Below are positions 16,032 through 23,882 of a stretch of DNA of 25,134 bases, in pieces (positions within the stretch are counted from its first letter, which is position 1; each line of letters begins with the position of its first letter). Where the stretch lies: positions 1-25,134 of the forward strand of contig CAYTFZ010000029.1 in NCBI GenBank assembly GCA_964437215.1. Direction: 5' to 3'. This DNA is from JAAYAN01 sp964437215 (GTDB taxonomy: Bacteria; Bacteroidota; Ignavibacteria; Ignavibacteriales; Melioribacteraceae). Position numbers and translations under genes: made by a program. Below the pieces are notes generated by a model. It searched no databases and had not been told where the DNA came from. It worked only from the letters and a program-made list of their open reading frames with translations.

Positions 16032-16892
16032 TTGCAAATAGTTAAGCAATACACCAACCGCGAAAGCCAGTCGTTGGACAAATATTTACAAGAAATTGGC
16101 AAGGTAGATTTAATAACACCTGAAGAAGAAATAATTCTTGCAAATAAAATTAAAGAAGGCGATCAGCTGGCACTTGAAAAATTAGTTAAAGCAAATTTAA
16201 GATTTGTTGTAAGTGTTGCCAAACAATATCAAAATAAGGGTTTATCACTCAGTGATTTAATTAATGAAGGTAATTTAGGATTAATTAAAGCTGCTAAACG
16301 TTTTGATGAAACAAGAGGTTTTAAATTTATTTCTTATGCTGTATGGTGGATCCGTCAGTCAATTCTTCAGGCAATTGCCGATCAGTCAAGAATGGTAAGA
16401 TTGCCATTGAACAGAGTTGGCGAATTAAACAAAGTTGTTAAAGCTTCTATTGCCCTGGAACAAGAATACGAAAGAATTCCAAGCAATTCGGAAATTGCTC
16501 AGAAACTTGATATGGATATTGATGAAGTTGCCAATGCATTAAAAAATTCGGGCAGACATATATCGGTTGATGCCCCTATCGGACAAGGCGATGACAGCAA
16601 GAACAGTCTGCTGGATATTATGGCAAACGATCAACAGCCTTCCCCTGATACAAGTTTAATGACTGAATCTCTTAAAGATGACATTGAAAGAGCAATTTCA
16701 ACATTATCAGAGAAAGAAGCAAAAGTCATAAGACTTTATTTCGGACTTAACAGCGAACACTCTGCTACTTTAGAAGAAATCGGTGAAATCCTTAATCTTA
16801 CCCGTGAAAGAGTAAGACAAATAAAAGAAAAAGCTTTAAGGCGCCTGAGACATACTTCGAGAAGTAAAAATTTAATTGCCTATTTAGGCTGA
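16032..16892 (+). CDS. rpoD: Primary RNA polymerase sigma factor, Bacteroidota type
   Basis: 286-residue housekeeping sigma-70. It starts directly with region 1.2 (QSLDKYLQEIGKVDLITPEEE, about 13-33), lacks region 1.1, and continues with the core region 2 block (LRFVVSVAKQYQNKGLSLSDLINEGNLGL and RFDETRGFKFISYAVWWIRQSI, about 56-112), region 3, and region 4 with the HTH LEEIGEILNLTRERVRQIKEKALRRLR (about 246-272). This short form is typical of Bacteroidota primary sigma factors. Start is TTG at 16032, backed by a near-consensus AAGGAGG seven bases upstream; the alternative ATG at 16006 is in another frame. A strong terminator follows the stop directly. The leader carries two palindromes suggesting regulation. 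Confidence 0.96.
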   Translation: MQIVKQYTNRESQSLDKYLQEIGKVDLITPEEEIILANKIKEGDQLALEKLVKANLRFVVSVAKQYQNKGLSLSDLINEGNLGLIKAAKRFDETRGFKFISYAVWWIRQSILQAIADQSRMVRLPLNRVGELNKVVKASIALEQEYERIPSNSEIAQKLDMDIDEVANALKNSGRHISVDAPIGQGDDSKNSLLDIMANDQQPSPDTSLMTESLKDDIERAISTLSEKEAKVIRLYFGLNSEHSATLEEIGEILNLTRERVRQIKEKALRRLRHTSRSKNLIAYLG

Positions 16893-16896
16893 TAAC

Positions 16897-16927
16897 AAAA
16901 AACCCCGGATTGCCGGGGTTTTTTTTT
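16897..16927. terminator. Bidirectional intrinsic terminator between rpoD and ferredoxin
   Basis: Six-base GC stem CCCCGG/CCGGGG (16903-16908 with 16913-16918), 4-base loop, flanked by a run of A on the left and T on the right. It lies 4 bases after the rpoD stop and 13 bases from the end of the converging ferredoxin gene, so it can end both transcripts. Confidence 0.9.
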
Positions 16928-16940
16928 CATCTAGATAATC

Positions 16941-17240
16941 TTATCTTCCAATCTGATCAAGCTTTTCTTTCTTTGCCATAAGATCTTCTTTAGTTTCCTG
17001 TCTGTTCGGATCCAATGTAATCGCTTCGGTAGGACAAGCAGAAATACACTGAGGTTCATCATAAAAACCAACACATTCTGTACATTTATCAGGAACAACA
17101 TATGTGTAATCATCCGATAAAGCCGGATTTTCTTTTCCACCTAAAACCCAAGGAGTTCCAGCTTCGTAAATAGCTTCATTTGGACATTCTGCTTCGCAAG
17201 CTCCGCAAGAAATACATTCTTCTGTAATTAAAACAGCCAT
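16941..17240 (-). CDS. 2[4Fe-4S] ferredoxin, Allochromatium/Chlorobium (Alvin) type
   Basis: 99-residue soluble low-potential electron carrier. Cluster motifs are CISCGACEAECP (Cys9, 12, 15, 19) and CTEC-VGFYDEPQ-CISACP (Cys53, 56, 65, 69). The eight-residue insertion between the second and third Cys of the second motif, plus a 25-residue helical C-terminal tail, marks the Alvin-like subfamily, whose two clusters have very different and very low potentials. Start ATG at 17240 has a GAGG site. It is monocistronic in this view. It is a plausible, unproven partner of reductases such as pyruvate:ferredoxin oxidoreductase or of a bifurcating ETF. Confidence 0.94.
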   Translation of the reverse strand: MAVLITEECISCGACEAECPNEAIYEAGTPWVLGGKENPALSDDYTYVVPDKCTECVGFYDEPQCISACPTEAITLDPNRQETKEDLMAKKEKLDQIGR

Positions 17241-17312
17241 TCTTTAACCTCATTAAATTTAATAATTGAATAATTTTTATTTTCGCATCCGAAAACTTAC
17301 TAATCTTTTTTT

Positions 17313-17341
17313 TTTTTACAAAGTTTTAATTATTGTAAAAA
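17313..17341. promoter_or_regulatory. 9-bp inverted repeat between ferredoxin and the 66-residue protein gene
   Basis: TTTTTACAA (17313-17321) and TTGTAAAAA (17333-17341) are perfectly complementary around an 11-base spacer, with centres 20 bp apart. The site lies in the divergent intergenic region, 73 bases from the ferredoxin start and 55 from the other gene. It could be an operator for either; AT-rich chance cannot be excluded. Confidence 0.28.
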
Positions 17342-17395
17342 TTATAACATTAAACTTTTTTGACTTAACTTCCGATAATTTAAAGAAAAAATGCC

Positions 17396-17596
17396 ATGGA
17401 AATAACTGATACCCAAATATATACCGAAATGCTTAATAATATTGAGCATGGGACAAATGTTCTATCGAATATCGGTTTTAAAATATTAAAAAATCAAATG
17501 GAAATGGATCAGCAGATTATTAATATGCTTATCTCCAACCAGCCGCAGCAGGTTACTCCTAAAAGCCCTGATTCAACATTTGAATATATTGCGTAA
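17396..17596 (+). CDS. Small protein, possibly YjfB-like (putative motility family)
   Basis: 66-residue protein with no signal peptide or membrane segment. The centre (VLSNIGFKILKNQMEMDQQIINMLI, about 22-46) is an amphipathic helix whose pattern resembles YjfB-like small proteins found next to flagellar genes in Firmicutes and others, but the match is weak and there are no motility genes in the window. The tail (47-66) is Pro/Gln-rich and probably disordered. The ribosome site is weak. Its stop codon lies 2 bases from that of the converging LIM-domain gene. Treat the function as unknown. Confidence 0.55.
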   Translation: MEITDTQIYTEMLNNIEHGTNVLSNIGFKILKNQMEMDQQIINMLISNQPQQVTPKSPDSTFEYIA

Positions 17597-17598
17597 TT

Positions 17599-18675
17599 TT
17601 ATATGCTTTTCCGCTGACGCAGTAAACTTAATAAATGGTTAAGCGGCATCCCTTGCATTTTCTTTAATACTTTTCGAAATCCATCGCCGTAAATAACACT
17701 ATTATCTTTCATAATAAATTCTTTTATAACTTTTGCATCTTCCAAATTATTGTTCCGCAGATAATGATAGCTTAAATAGTTACAGCTACCTTCAATAAAA
17801 TCTTCATCCTGCTCTCCTTTTGTATTTTGTGTTATCCATATGTGCATTAACTCGTGCGCAATTGTAGATTCAATAAATACAGCAGGAACGTTATTCAATA
17901 TATAGATTGAGTGATTTGTCCAGGATTTATTTTTTGTTAAACCAATAATCGTCTTTTTATCCGAAACGCAAAATCCTTTCATATTTTCCAAATAGTTATT
18001 ACCGGCAACCTTTTTAAGTAATTTCCTATCTGCAGAAATTACTTTTATATCTTTAATAATAATTTTAAATCCGTCTTTGTTCAATTGGGATAAAACTTTT
18101 TTAAAAAGATTATTTATTTCTTTTTCGGATTTAACAGCGTTATTTAAACAAATGTTACACAAGTTTCTTCCGTCAGAAATTACTTTCCCTCCTCCTGTAA
18201 TTGCACTGCAAATCAATCGTCTGCAATTATCGCATTTGGTATATTCTTTTTCGTGAAAGGCATGATAGGCATTTCCGTAAAAATCATTAAAATATTCATC
18301 ATTTATTACTTTACTGCAAATACTGCATTTTAGCGCAACTTTTTCATTAAAACATCCTGGATGATATTTTTTACCGTCTTTTACAATGTATTCCGATTCA
18401 ATCGCTTTCTTGCATACTTCGCATTTTCCTATAAATGCCTCGGCATAACAAGAAGAATGGTAATACTTGTTAGATTCTTTATGATAATTTCCTTCAATTA
18501 TTTTGCCGCACTTTTCACACAAAAAATGTTCAGGATGAAAATATTTATTATCTATCTTTAGATAAGTTCCTTCAATCTTTTTATTACACCCGCTGCAAAT
18601 TATATTCTGTGCATAATTAGCAGTAATAATTAGAAACGACCAGATTAAAAGTATTAATTTTAAGGAATTATGCAT
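17599..18675 (-). CDS. Secreted LIM-type zinc-finger protein with DA1-like metallopeptidase domain
   Basis: 358-residue exported protein with signal peptide (about 1-22, ending NYAQ). Residues 27-176 hold a series of Cys/His zinc-binding units of LIM spacing: C27-x2-C30-x16-H47-x2-H50, C53-x2-C56-x16-H73-x2-C76, C85-x2-C88-x16-H105-x2-C108, C117-x2-C120-x17-H138, and C148-x2-C151 with C173-x2-C176. The C-terminal part has a zinc-protease motif AHELMH (His274, Glu275, His278) and a downstream Glu295 in FIEGSCNYL. This layout (LIM plus HExxH plus EG) is that of the plant DA1 family, ubiquitin-activated peptidases that limit organ growth, without their ubiquitin-interacting motifs. Proteolysis is inferred. 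It starts 63 bases after the histidine kinase stop on the same strand, without a visible ribosome site. Confidence 0.85.
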   Translation of the reverse strand: MHNSLKLILLIWSFLIITANYAQNIICSGCNKKIEGTYLKIDNKYFHPEHFLCEKCGKIIEGNYHKESNKYYHSSCYAEAFIGKCEVCKKAIESEYIVKDGKKYHPGCFNEKVALKCSICSKVINDEYFNDFYGNAYHAFHEKEYTKCDNCRRLICSAITGGGKVISDGRNLCNICLNNAVKSEKEINNLFKKVLSQLNKDGFKIIIKDIKVISADRKLLKKVAGNNYLENMKGFCVSDKKTIIGLTKNKSWTNHSIYILNNVPAVFIESTIAHELMHIWITQNTKGEQDEDFIEGSCNYLSYHYLRNNNLEDAKVIKEFIMKDNSVIYGDGFRKVLKKMQGMPLNHLLSLLRQRKSI

Positions 18676-18738
18676 GTTTATTATATTTTAATAATATGAT
18701 ATAAAATTTAAATAAATCCGGGAATTAAATCTGTAATT

Positions 18739-19965
18739 TTATCTATTAAAAGTTAAAATTACTTCAGTGCCGTGCCCTTTAATACTTTTTATCTCAACAT
18801 CAATTTTATTTAGTTCACAGTATTTTTTAACTAAAGCCAAACCTAAACCATTACCTTCAAAACTTCTTGTATAGCCTTGTTCTTCCTGAGAAAAAGTATC
18901 AAAAACATAAGGCAAATATTCTTTTGATATACCAATTCCGGTATCCGAAATAACAATTTTCAGTCTGTCTTTTTCCTTTAGTACAATTGTTCTTATTACA
19001 CCCTTTTCGGTAAAACGCGCCGCATTATTGTAAATATTTTCAAATATCTGTAATATCGAAAATTTATCTACTGTAACAACAGCCCTTGTCTGATTTTCAA
19101 TTTCATATTTTATTTTTTTCGTTAAGCATAAATCAGAATATTTTTTTGATAGAGGAGTAATAATATCTTTTACCAAATCAATTATTTCTGGTCTTCCGAG
19201 ATAAGTACCGCTTGATACCTCCGATAAATTAACCATCAAATCGATAGTCCGGATAAGTCTGGATGCCGCTTTGTCAATTACTTTAAAACCGTAATCAATT
19301 TCATCTGCTTCTTCCTTGCTGAATTTAGATAATATTTCTTCGCGGTAAATATTGGTAAAATTTACTATTGTATTTATAGGTGTACGGACTTCGTGCGATA
19401 TTTGAGAAAGAAAATCACTTTTAAGCTTATCGGACATTTCAGCTTTAATTTTTGCATTTCGTAAATCTTCTTCCATTTTTTTATGCGCAGACATGTCCCT
19501 TAAAATGCACATAAGCAAAAGATCGCCGTCAACTAAAAGTGTTTTTGCAGCTGCTTCTACAGGAATTTCAACCCCATCGCAGCGTTTTATTTTATTCTCA
19601 AATCTTCTTGGATATTTTTTTACATAAAGACTTTTTTCTTCTGTTTTAAATTCCCGTAAATACTCTTCGGTATCTTTCGGCGGAAAAAGATCATTTTGAA
19701 ATTTTCCTACTATTTCATCATGTTCGCCTTTCAACAATTCCGATGCAAAAGGATTTGCATAAAGAACCATACCTGTGTTAGGATCTACAAGAATTATTGC
19801 ATCCGGAGCTTCTTCTATCAAGGAACTGAACCTATCGTTGCTTTCGCTTAAAGCTTTCATTGTTTTTGTACGCATTAATTCTTCTTTTTCAAGTTCCTTA
19901 ACACGCGCAGTTAAAATTTTAATCTGCTTTTCAAGCTGGTTAACAGTTGGTTTCTTTTTGTCCAT
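18739..19965 (-). CDS. PAS-domain sensor histidine kinase, soluble, orphan
   Basis: 408-residue cytoplasmic kinase with no membrane segment. Order: N-terminal coiled coil (about 8-45), PAS domain (about 45-160, FSSLIEEAPDAIILVDPNTG), HisKA dimerisation domain with phosphoacceptor His191 in SQISHEVRTPINTI, then HATPase with N box (IYNNAARF, about 311-318), G1 (DTGIGI, 341-346) and G2 (GNGLGLAL, 371-378). All catalytic motifs are intact. There is no fused receiver and no response regulator gene in the window, so its partner is elsewhere. It may be cotranscribed with the LIM-DA1 gene downstream. Confidence 0.94.
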   Translation of the reverse strand: MDKKKPTVNQLEKQIKILTARVKELEKEELMRTKTMKALSESNDRFSSLIEEAPDAIILVDPNTGMVLYANPFASELLKGEHDEIVGKFQNDLFPPKDTEEYLREFKTEEKSLYVKKYPRRFENKIKRCDGVEIPVEAAAKTLLVDGDLLLMCILRDMSAHKKMEEDLRNAKIKAEMSDKLKSDFLSQISHEVRTPINTIVNFTNIYREEILSKFSKEEADEIDYGFKVIDKAASRLIRTIDLMVNLSEVSSGTYLGRPEIIDLVKDIITPLSKKYSDLCLTKKIKYEIENQTRAVVTVDKFSILQIFENIYNNAARFTEKGVIRTIVLKEKDRLKIVISDTGIGISKEYLPYVFDTFSQEEQGYTRSFEGNGLGLALVKKYCELNKIDVEIKSIKGHGTEVILTFNR

Positions 19966-20037
19966 AGAATAAGAATTTTTTACTAATTATCGAAATAAAT
20001 GCTGCATATTTTAATTTTATTTGTCTTTGCTAATAAT

Positions 20038-20045
20038 TAAATTTG
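20038..20045 (+). promoter_or_regulatory. Possible -7 element upstream of the second etfB
   Basis: TAAATTTG matches the Bacteroidota -7 consensus TAnnTTTG, 31 bases ahead of the GTG start. TTTG elements exist further upstream (20020-20023, 20026-20029) but at 14 bases or less, not at the usual 19-base spacing, so this is weak. Confidence 0.22.
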
Positions 20046-20075
20046 TGCCTTTATGAAATATTTCAAAGGTTTATT

Positions 20076-20819
20076 GTGAAAATCGGTGTATGCATAGATA
20101 AAGTTCCCGAGACAGAATCTGAAATTTTAATCAGCGACGATTATACCTCGTTATCATTTACCGGGAAATATATTATAAATCCTTATGATGAATATGCTGT
20201 TGAAGAAGCTGTTAGAACGAAGGAAAAAATCGGCGGTGAAATATGCGTTATAAGCATTGGTAATGATCAAAATAAAGAAATTATACAAAAGGCACTTGCC
20301 ATTGGATGCGATTCTGCAGTGTTATTAAAAGCCGATAACCGGATTGATTCATTATCTGCCGCAAAATTGCTGGCATCCGAAATTAAAAACAGAAATTTTG
20401 ATTTAGTTTTTTTCGGCAAGCAGAAAGTTGACTTTGACAGCGCTGTTACAGGAAAAATTGTTGCAGATATTTTGGATTTTAATTACATACCGCCCGCGGT
20501 AAAATTAGATATCACACAAAAAACTATTTGCGCGGAAATTCAGACAGATAACGGAATGATGTCTTTGGAAACATCAATTCCTGCAATTATTACAACGCAA
20601 AAAGGTTTGAACGAACCAAGATATGCCTCGTTAAAGGGAATAATGAATGCAAAAAAAATACCGATTGAGGAAATATCTGCTGATTCTGCCAGTAGTTTCT
20701 GCGATATTTCAAGTTATAAAATATCTTCGGAAAAGAAAGTCTGCAAGATTTTAAATTACAGTAAAGATTCTGTAAAAGAATTAACTGACTTTTTGAAAAA
20801 TGAAGTAAAAGTTTTTTAG
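20076..20819 (+). CDS. etfB: Second electron transfer flavoprotein beta subunit (canonical type)
   Basis: 247 residues from a GTG start at 20076, chosen because AAAGG precedes it by six bases and the product then begins VKIGVCIDKVPET as EtfB should; the open frame extends back to a TTG at 20043 without support. The nucleotide loop is GKQKVDFDSAVTG (114-126), the DxDxxxTG form of canonical, AMP-binding ETFs. The later segment GLNEPRYASLKGIMNAKK (about 186-203) is also characteristic of the mitochondrial/Paracoccus-type group. It is therefore a different lineage from the EtfB at 12651-13541. It pairs with etfA nine bases downstream. No dehydrogenase or ETF:quinone oxidoreductase gene adjoins it. 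Confidence 0.92.
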   Translation: MKIGVCIDKVPETESEILISDDYTSLSFTGKYIINPYDEYAVEEAVRTKEKIGGEICVISIGNDQNKEIIQKALAIGCDSAVLLKADNRIDSLSAAKLLASEIKNRNFDLVFFGKQKVDFDSAVTGKIVADILDFNYIPPAVKLDITQKTICAEIQTDNGMMSLETSIPAIITTQKGLNEPRYASLKGIMNAKKIPIEEISADSASSFCDISSYKISSEKKVCKILNYSKDSVKELTDFLKNEVKVF

Positions 20820-20828
20820 GAGTACCGT

Positions 20829-21788
20829 TTGAAAAAAATAATTGCTGTTCTCGAACAGGACAATGATAAGATTAAAGAGATTTCCTTACAATTACTGGCA
20901 GCTGCCGGTTATATAAATAATGATAGCAGCCGGCAAATTGAAGCTGTAATATTTTGCAGCAAGAATTTTGATAAAACCAGTATCAAGTCAAATTCGGATT
21001 TCGCCCTTACTGTTATTGAGGATGACAGTTTTAAAAATCCTTTTTCTTTTAATTGCCAGAATATTCTGCTGGATTTTGTCCTTAACACCGATGCGGAAAT
21101 TATTCTTTTCGGAGATACATTTTTCGGGAAAGAGATTGCTTCATTTATTTCCGCAAAAACTAACAGCGGAATTGTTACCGGCTGCACCGGATTTATAGTT
21201 TCGGATAACGAAATTAAAGCTGTAAAAAATGTTTATTCGGGCAAAGCTGTTGCCGAAATTAAAGCAAACAGTTCTATTAAACTTTTCACTCTCCGTTTCA
21301 ATGCTTTTTCAGGAGCCGGAAATCTTGTTTCTCCTTATGAAATTAGTGTAAATAAATCGGCTCCCCGAATAAATAATTATCTGGTAAAAAATGTTTCAGA
21401 AAATATAAGCACCCTTTCAAATTCTAAGGTTATTATTGCAGGCGGAAGAGGAATGACTTCTCCCGAAAATTTCAGATTGATTGAAGAACTTGCTTCGGTT
21501 TTAGGCGGTTCGGTAGCAGCTTCCAGAGCAGCGGTTGATGCCGGCTGGAGACCGCAAAGCGAACAGGTAGGACAAACCGGCATATCTGTTGCCCCCGATT
21601 TATATATTGCCGTTGGAATTTCGGGAGCGATACAGCATTTAGCAGGAATGAGAAATTCTAAAAAAATAATCGCAATAAATAAGGATAAAGATGCACCCAT
21701 TTTCCGTTATGCCGATTTTGGAATTATCGGCGATGCTATGGAAGTGCTGCCCAATTTGATTGAGGAGATTAAAAACCGGAAATTGTAA
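20829..21788 (+). CDS. etfA: Second electron transfer flavoprotein alpha subunit
   Basis: 319-residue FAD-binding subunit paired with the preceding etfB. FAD-domain motifs are SRAAVDAGW (232-240), QVGQTG (246-251) and ISGAIQH (264-270), all intact. In the N-terminal half the GRDLAPR block of the first EtfA is replaced by GKEIASF (100-106), in line with the canonical character of its partner. Start is TTG at 20829, supported by AGGAG seven bases upstream and overlapping the end of etfB. Its stop lies 4 bases from that of the converging rluE gene, with no obvious hairpin between them. Confidence 0.92.
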   Translation: MKKIIAVLEQDNDKIKEISLQLLAAAGYINNDSSRQIEAVIFCSKNFDKTSIKSNSDFALTVIEDDSFKNPFSFNCQNILLDFVLNTDAEIILFGDTFFGKEIASFISAKTNSGIVTGCTGFIVSDNEIKAVKNVYSGKAVAEIKANSSIKLFTLRFNAFSGAGNLVSPYEISVNKSAPRINNYLVKNVSENISTLSNSKVIIAGGRGMTSPENFRLIEELASVLGGSVAASRAAVDAGWRPQSEQVGQTGISVAPDLYIAVGISGAIQHLAGMRNSKKIIAINKDKDAPIFRYADFGIIGDAMEVLPNLIEEIKNRKL

Positions 21789-21792
21789 AACT

Positions 21793-22347
21793 TCATAGTC
21801 TTATAATCTTATATTCACCAGGATTGATATTTTCAATTGTCCAATTCCCTACCGAAAAACGAATTAACCGTAAAACAGGATTTCCCACCGATGCGCACAT
21901 TCTCCGGACTTGCCTGTTTTTGCCTTCGGTTATTTTAATTTCCAGCCAGCTTACAGGTATATTTTTCCGCTCGCGGATTGGCGGAAATCTTTCCCAAACA
22001 TCCGGCGGACTGATTTTTCTTACATTTGCAGGTTTTGTTAATCCGTCTTTTAATAATACTCCTTTTCTCAGTTTATCCACACTTTCATCGGAGATTTCAT
22101 TTTCTACTTGAGCCAAATATGTTTTAGGTAATTTATATTCCGGCGAAGATATTTTGTATTGTAACGCCCCTGAATTTGTTAAAACAAGCAGCCCTTCACT
22201 GTCGTAATCCAGTCTGCCGGCAGGATAAACTCCCGGTATTTTAATATAATCCGCTAATGTTTTTTTTGTTTCGCCGCCCGTAAACTGCGACATTACCAAA
22301 TAAGGTTTGTTGAAAAGGATTATTATGTTATTAGTATTTTTTTTCAT
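21793..22347 (-). CDS. rluE: 23S rRNA pseudouridine synthase (RluE-like)
   Basis: About 184-residue pseudouridine synthase of the RsuA/RluE family, which in E. coli modifies 23S rRNA U2457. It shows ILFNKPYLVMSQFT at the start of the domain, the catalytic-site motif GRLDYDSEGLLVLT with catalytic Asp47, PPIRERKNIPVSWLEIKI, and EGKNRQVRRM.A..G.P.LRLIR near the end, which together follow E. coli RluE closely. No S4 domain, as expected for RluE. I take the ATG at 22347 because conserved sequence starts right after it. The frame is open up to a GTG at 22419, which would add 24 non-conserved residues; neither start has a clear ribosome site. Confidence 0.9.
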   Translation of the reverse strand: MKKNTNNIIILFNKPYLVMSQFTGGETKKTLADYIKIPGVYPAGRLDYDSEGLLVLTNSGALQYKISSPEYKLPKTYLAQVENEISDESVDKLRKGVLLKDGLTKPANVRKISPPDVWERFPPIRERKNIPVSWLEIKITEGKNRQVRRMCASVGNPVLRLIRFSVGNWTIENINPGEYKIIRL

Positions 22348-22457
22348 ATTTATCGGTGCAATATAAGAAATACTATTATTTACGTTTAATTTTTCCTCAA
22401 TTATTCCGATACTTTGCACTTGAATTCTAAAAAATATAGCTAATACCTTTTATTCCA

Positions 22458-23807
22458 ATGAATATTAAATATCACATTAAAGAAACAATAAAACTTTCTG
22501 TTCCTATTTCGCTGGGATTTATTTTTCATATGATGCTGGGAATTGTTGACAGCGCAATGGTGGGCAAACTTATAGGTCCTGTTCCCCTTGCAGCTTCGTC
22601 ATTAGTAAACAGTCTGTTTATTATTATTCTTGTTCTAGGAATTGGAATGAGCGTGGCAATAACCCCTCTTGTGGCAATAGCAAAAGGCGGGGGCGATAAA
22701 AAGTATTGCGGAGTTTTATTGCGGAATTCCCTAATTGTTAATTTATTCTTTTCATTTTTTTTGTTTGCGGCAAGTTATACAGTTTCGTATTATTTAGACT
22801 ATCTTAATCAGCCCGAAGAAGTTGTTAATCTTGCTTCTTCCTATATGAGAATAGTAAGTTTTTCGGTTTTCCCGTTAATGATTTTTCAAAGCTACAGGCA
22901 GTTTCTGGATGGACTTGGAGAAACTATTCCGCCAACGGTTGTGAATTTTTTTGCTAATATTATTAATGCGGCAGGAAATTGGATATTGATTACCGGAAAG
23001 TTCGGGATGCCTCAGCTTGAACTTGACGGTGCAGGTTATGCAACATTACTTACAAGGATTTTTGTTGCAATTGCAATTATGATGTACGTAACCAAATCTG
23101 AAAGGTTTAAGGTTTATAATCCTTACATACAGTTTAAAGAAATAAGCGCAAAAGTTATGAGGAAAATTTTTCAGGTGGGTGCGCCAACCGCTTTGCAAAT
23201 GTTTTTTGAAGTCGGGGCGTTTTCACTTGCCGCCGTAATGGTAGGATGGATAAGCGCCAAAGCTCTTGCGGCGCATCAAATAGCTCTCAGTATGGCATCT
23301 TTCACTTTTTTAACAACTATTGGAATTGCCTCGGCAGCTACAATAAGAGTGGGAAACGAATTGGGCAGGGAGAATTATACCGAACTAAAAAAAACAGCTT
23401 ATGTTGCTCTTATAATGGGTGTTTCGTTAATGTTTTGCTTCGGCGTACTTTTTATAATTTTTAAAAATGTTTTACCATATATTTTTGTTGATGATACCGA
23501 AGTTATTTCAATTGCATCTTCGCTGTTAATTATTGCCGCTTTTTTTCAGATTTTTGACGGGGCGCAAGCGGTTTCGTTAGGAATTTTACGTGGAATGGTT
23601 GATGTTAAAGTCCCGATGATTATGGCTTTTATTTGTTACTGGATAATAAGCATTCCATTAAGCTATTATCTTGGTTTTGTTATAAATTGGGGTGTTGCAG
23701 GAATTTGGATTGCCCTTTCTGCCGGACTTGTATTTGCTGCAGTTTTCTTTATTTCCAGAATAAAAACAAACTTGAAAAAACTTATGAAGAATACCGCTAA
23801 TGCTTAA
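22458..23807 (+). CDS. MATE-family multidrug/toxin exporter (NorM-like)
   Basis: 449-residue inner membrane antiporter with twelve hydrophobic segments, usual MATE length. The start region LSVPISLGFIFHMMLGIVDSAMVGKLIG (about 13-40) and the repeat at residues 235-300 (APTALQMFFEVGAFSLAAVMVGWISAKALAAHQIALS) are the two MATE half signatures; the first half also has FLDGLGETIPP (about 154-164) and the second GILRGMVDVKVP. Such pumps use Na+ or H+ to export cationic drugs and metabolites. No clear ribosome site. Nearest neighbour on the same strand is distant; rluE is divergent. Confidence 0.94.
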   Translation: MNIKYHIKETIKLSVPISLGFIFHMMLGIVDSAMVGKLIGPVPLAASSLVNSLFIIILVLGIGMSVAITPLVAIAKGGGDKKYCGVLLRNSLIVNLFFSFFLFAASYTVSYYLDYLNQPEEVVNLASSYMRIVSFSVFPLMIFQSYRQFLDGLGETIPPTVVNFFANIINAAGNWILITGKFGMPQLELDGAGYATLLTRIFVAIAIMMYVTKSERFKVYNPYIQFKEISAKVMRKIFQVGAPTALQMFFEVGAFSLAAVMVGWISAKALAAHQIALSMASFTFLTTIGIASAATIRVGNELGRENYTELKKTAYVALIMGVSLMFCFGVLFIIFKNVLPYIFVDDTEVISIASSLLIIAAFFQIFDGAQAVSLGILRGMVDVKVPMIMAFICYWIISIPLSYYLGFVINWGVAGIWIALSAGLVFAAVFFISRIKTNLKKLMKNTANA

Positions 23808-23830
23808 TAACAGCTTGCCCTACTACTTGA

Positions 23831-23861
23831 ATGTGTCCTCGGGGGTAAAAATCGTACCCTG
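23831..23861 (+). repeat. 31-bp GC-rich direct repeat, copy 1
   Basis: ATGTGTCCTCGGGGGT-N5-TCGTACCCTG. The same 16-mer and 10-mer, with the same 5-base spacer, recur at 25092-25122 in the same orientation (28 of 31 bases identical). GGGT and ACCC inside it can form a short hairpin. The stretch is visibly more GC-rich than its surroundings, suggesting a dispersed or mobile repeat. Confidence 0.85.
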
Positions 23862-23882
23862 ACCCGAAAGCAAGTCTGTCTT

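Noticed and set aside
16931..17140. 69-residue minus-strand frame within the ferredoxin gene
   Set aside because: It is a different frame of the same strand as the ferredoxin, whose eight cluster cysteines prove the real frame.
20043..20075. TTG start at 20043 for the second etfB
   Set aside because: It adds 11 residues not found in EtfB proteins and has no ribosome site; GTG at 20076 has AAAGG and the conserved N-terminus.
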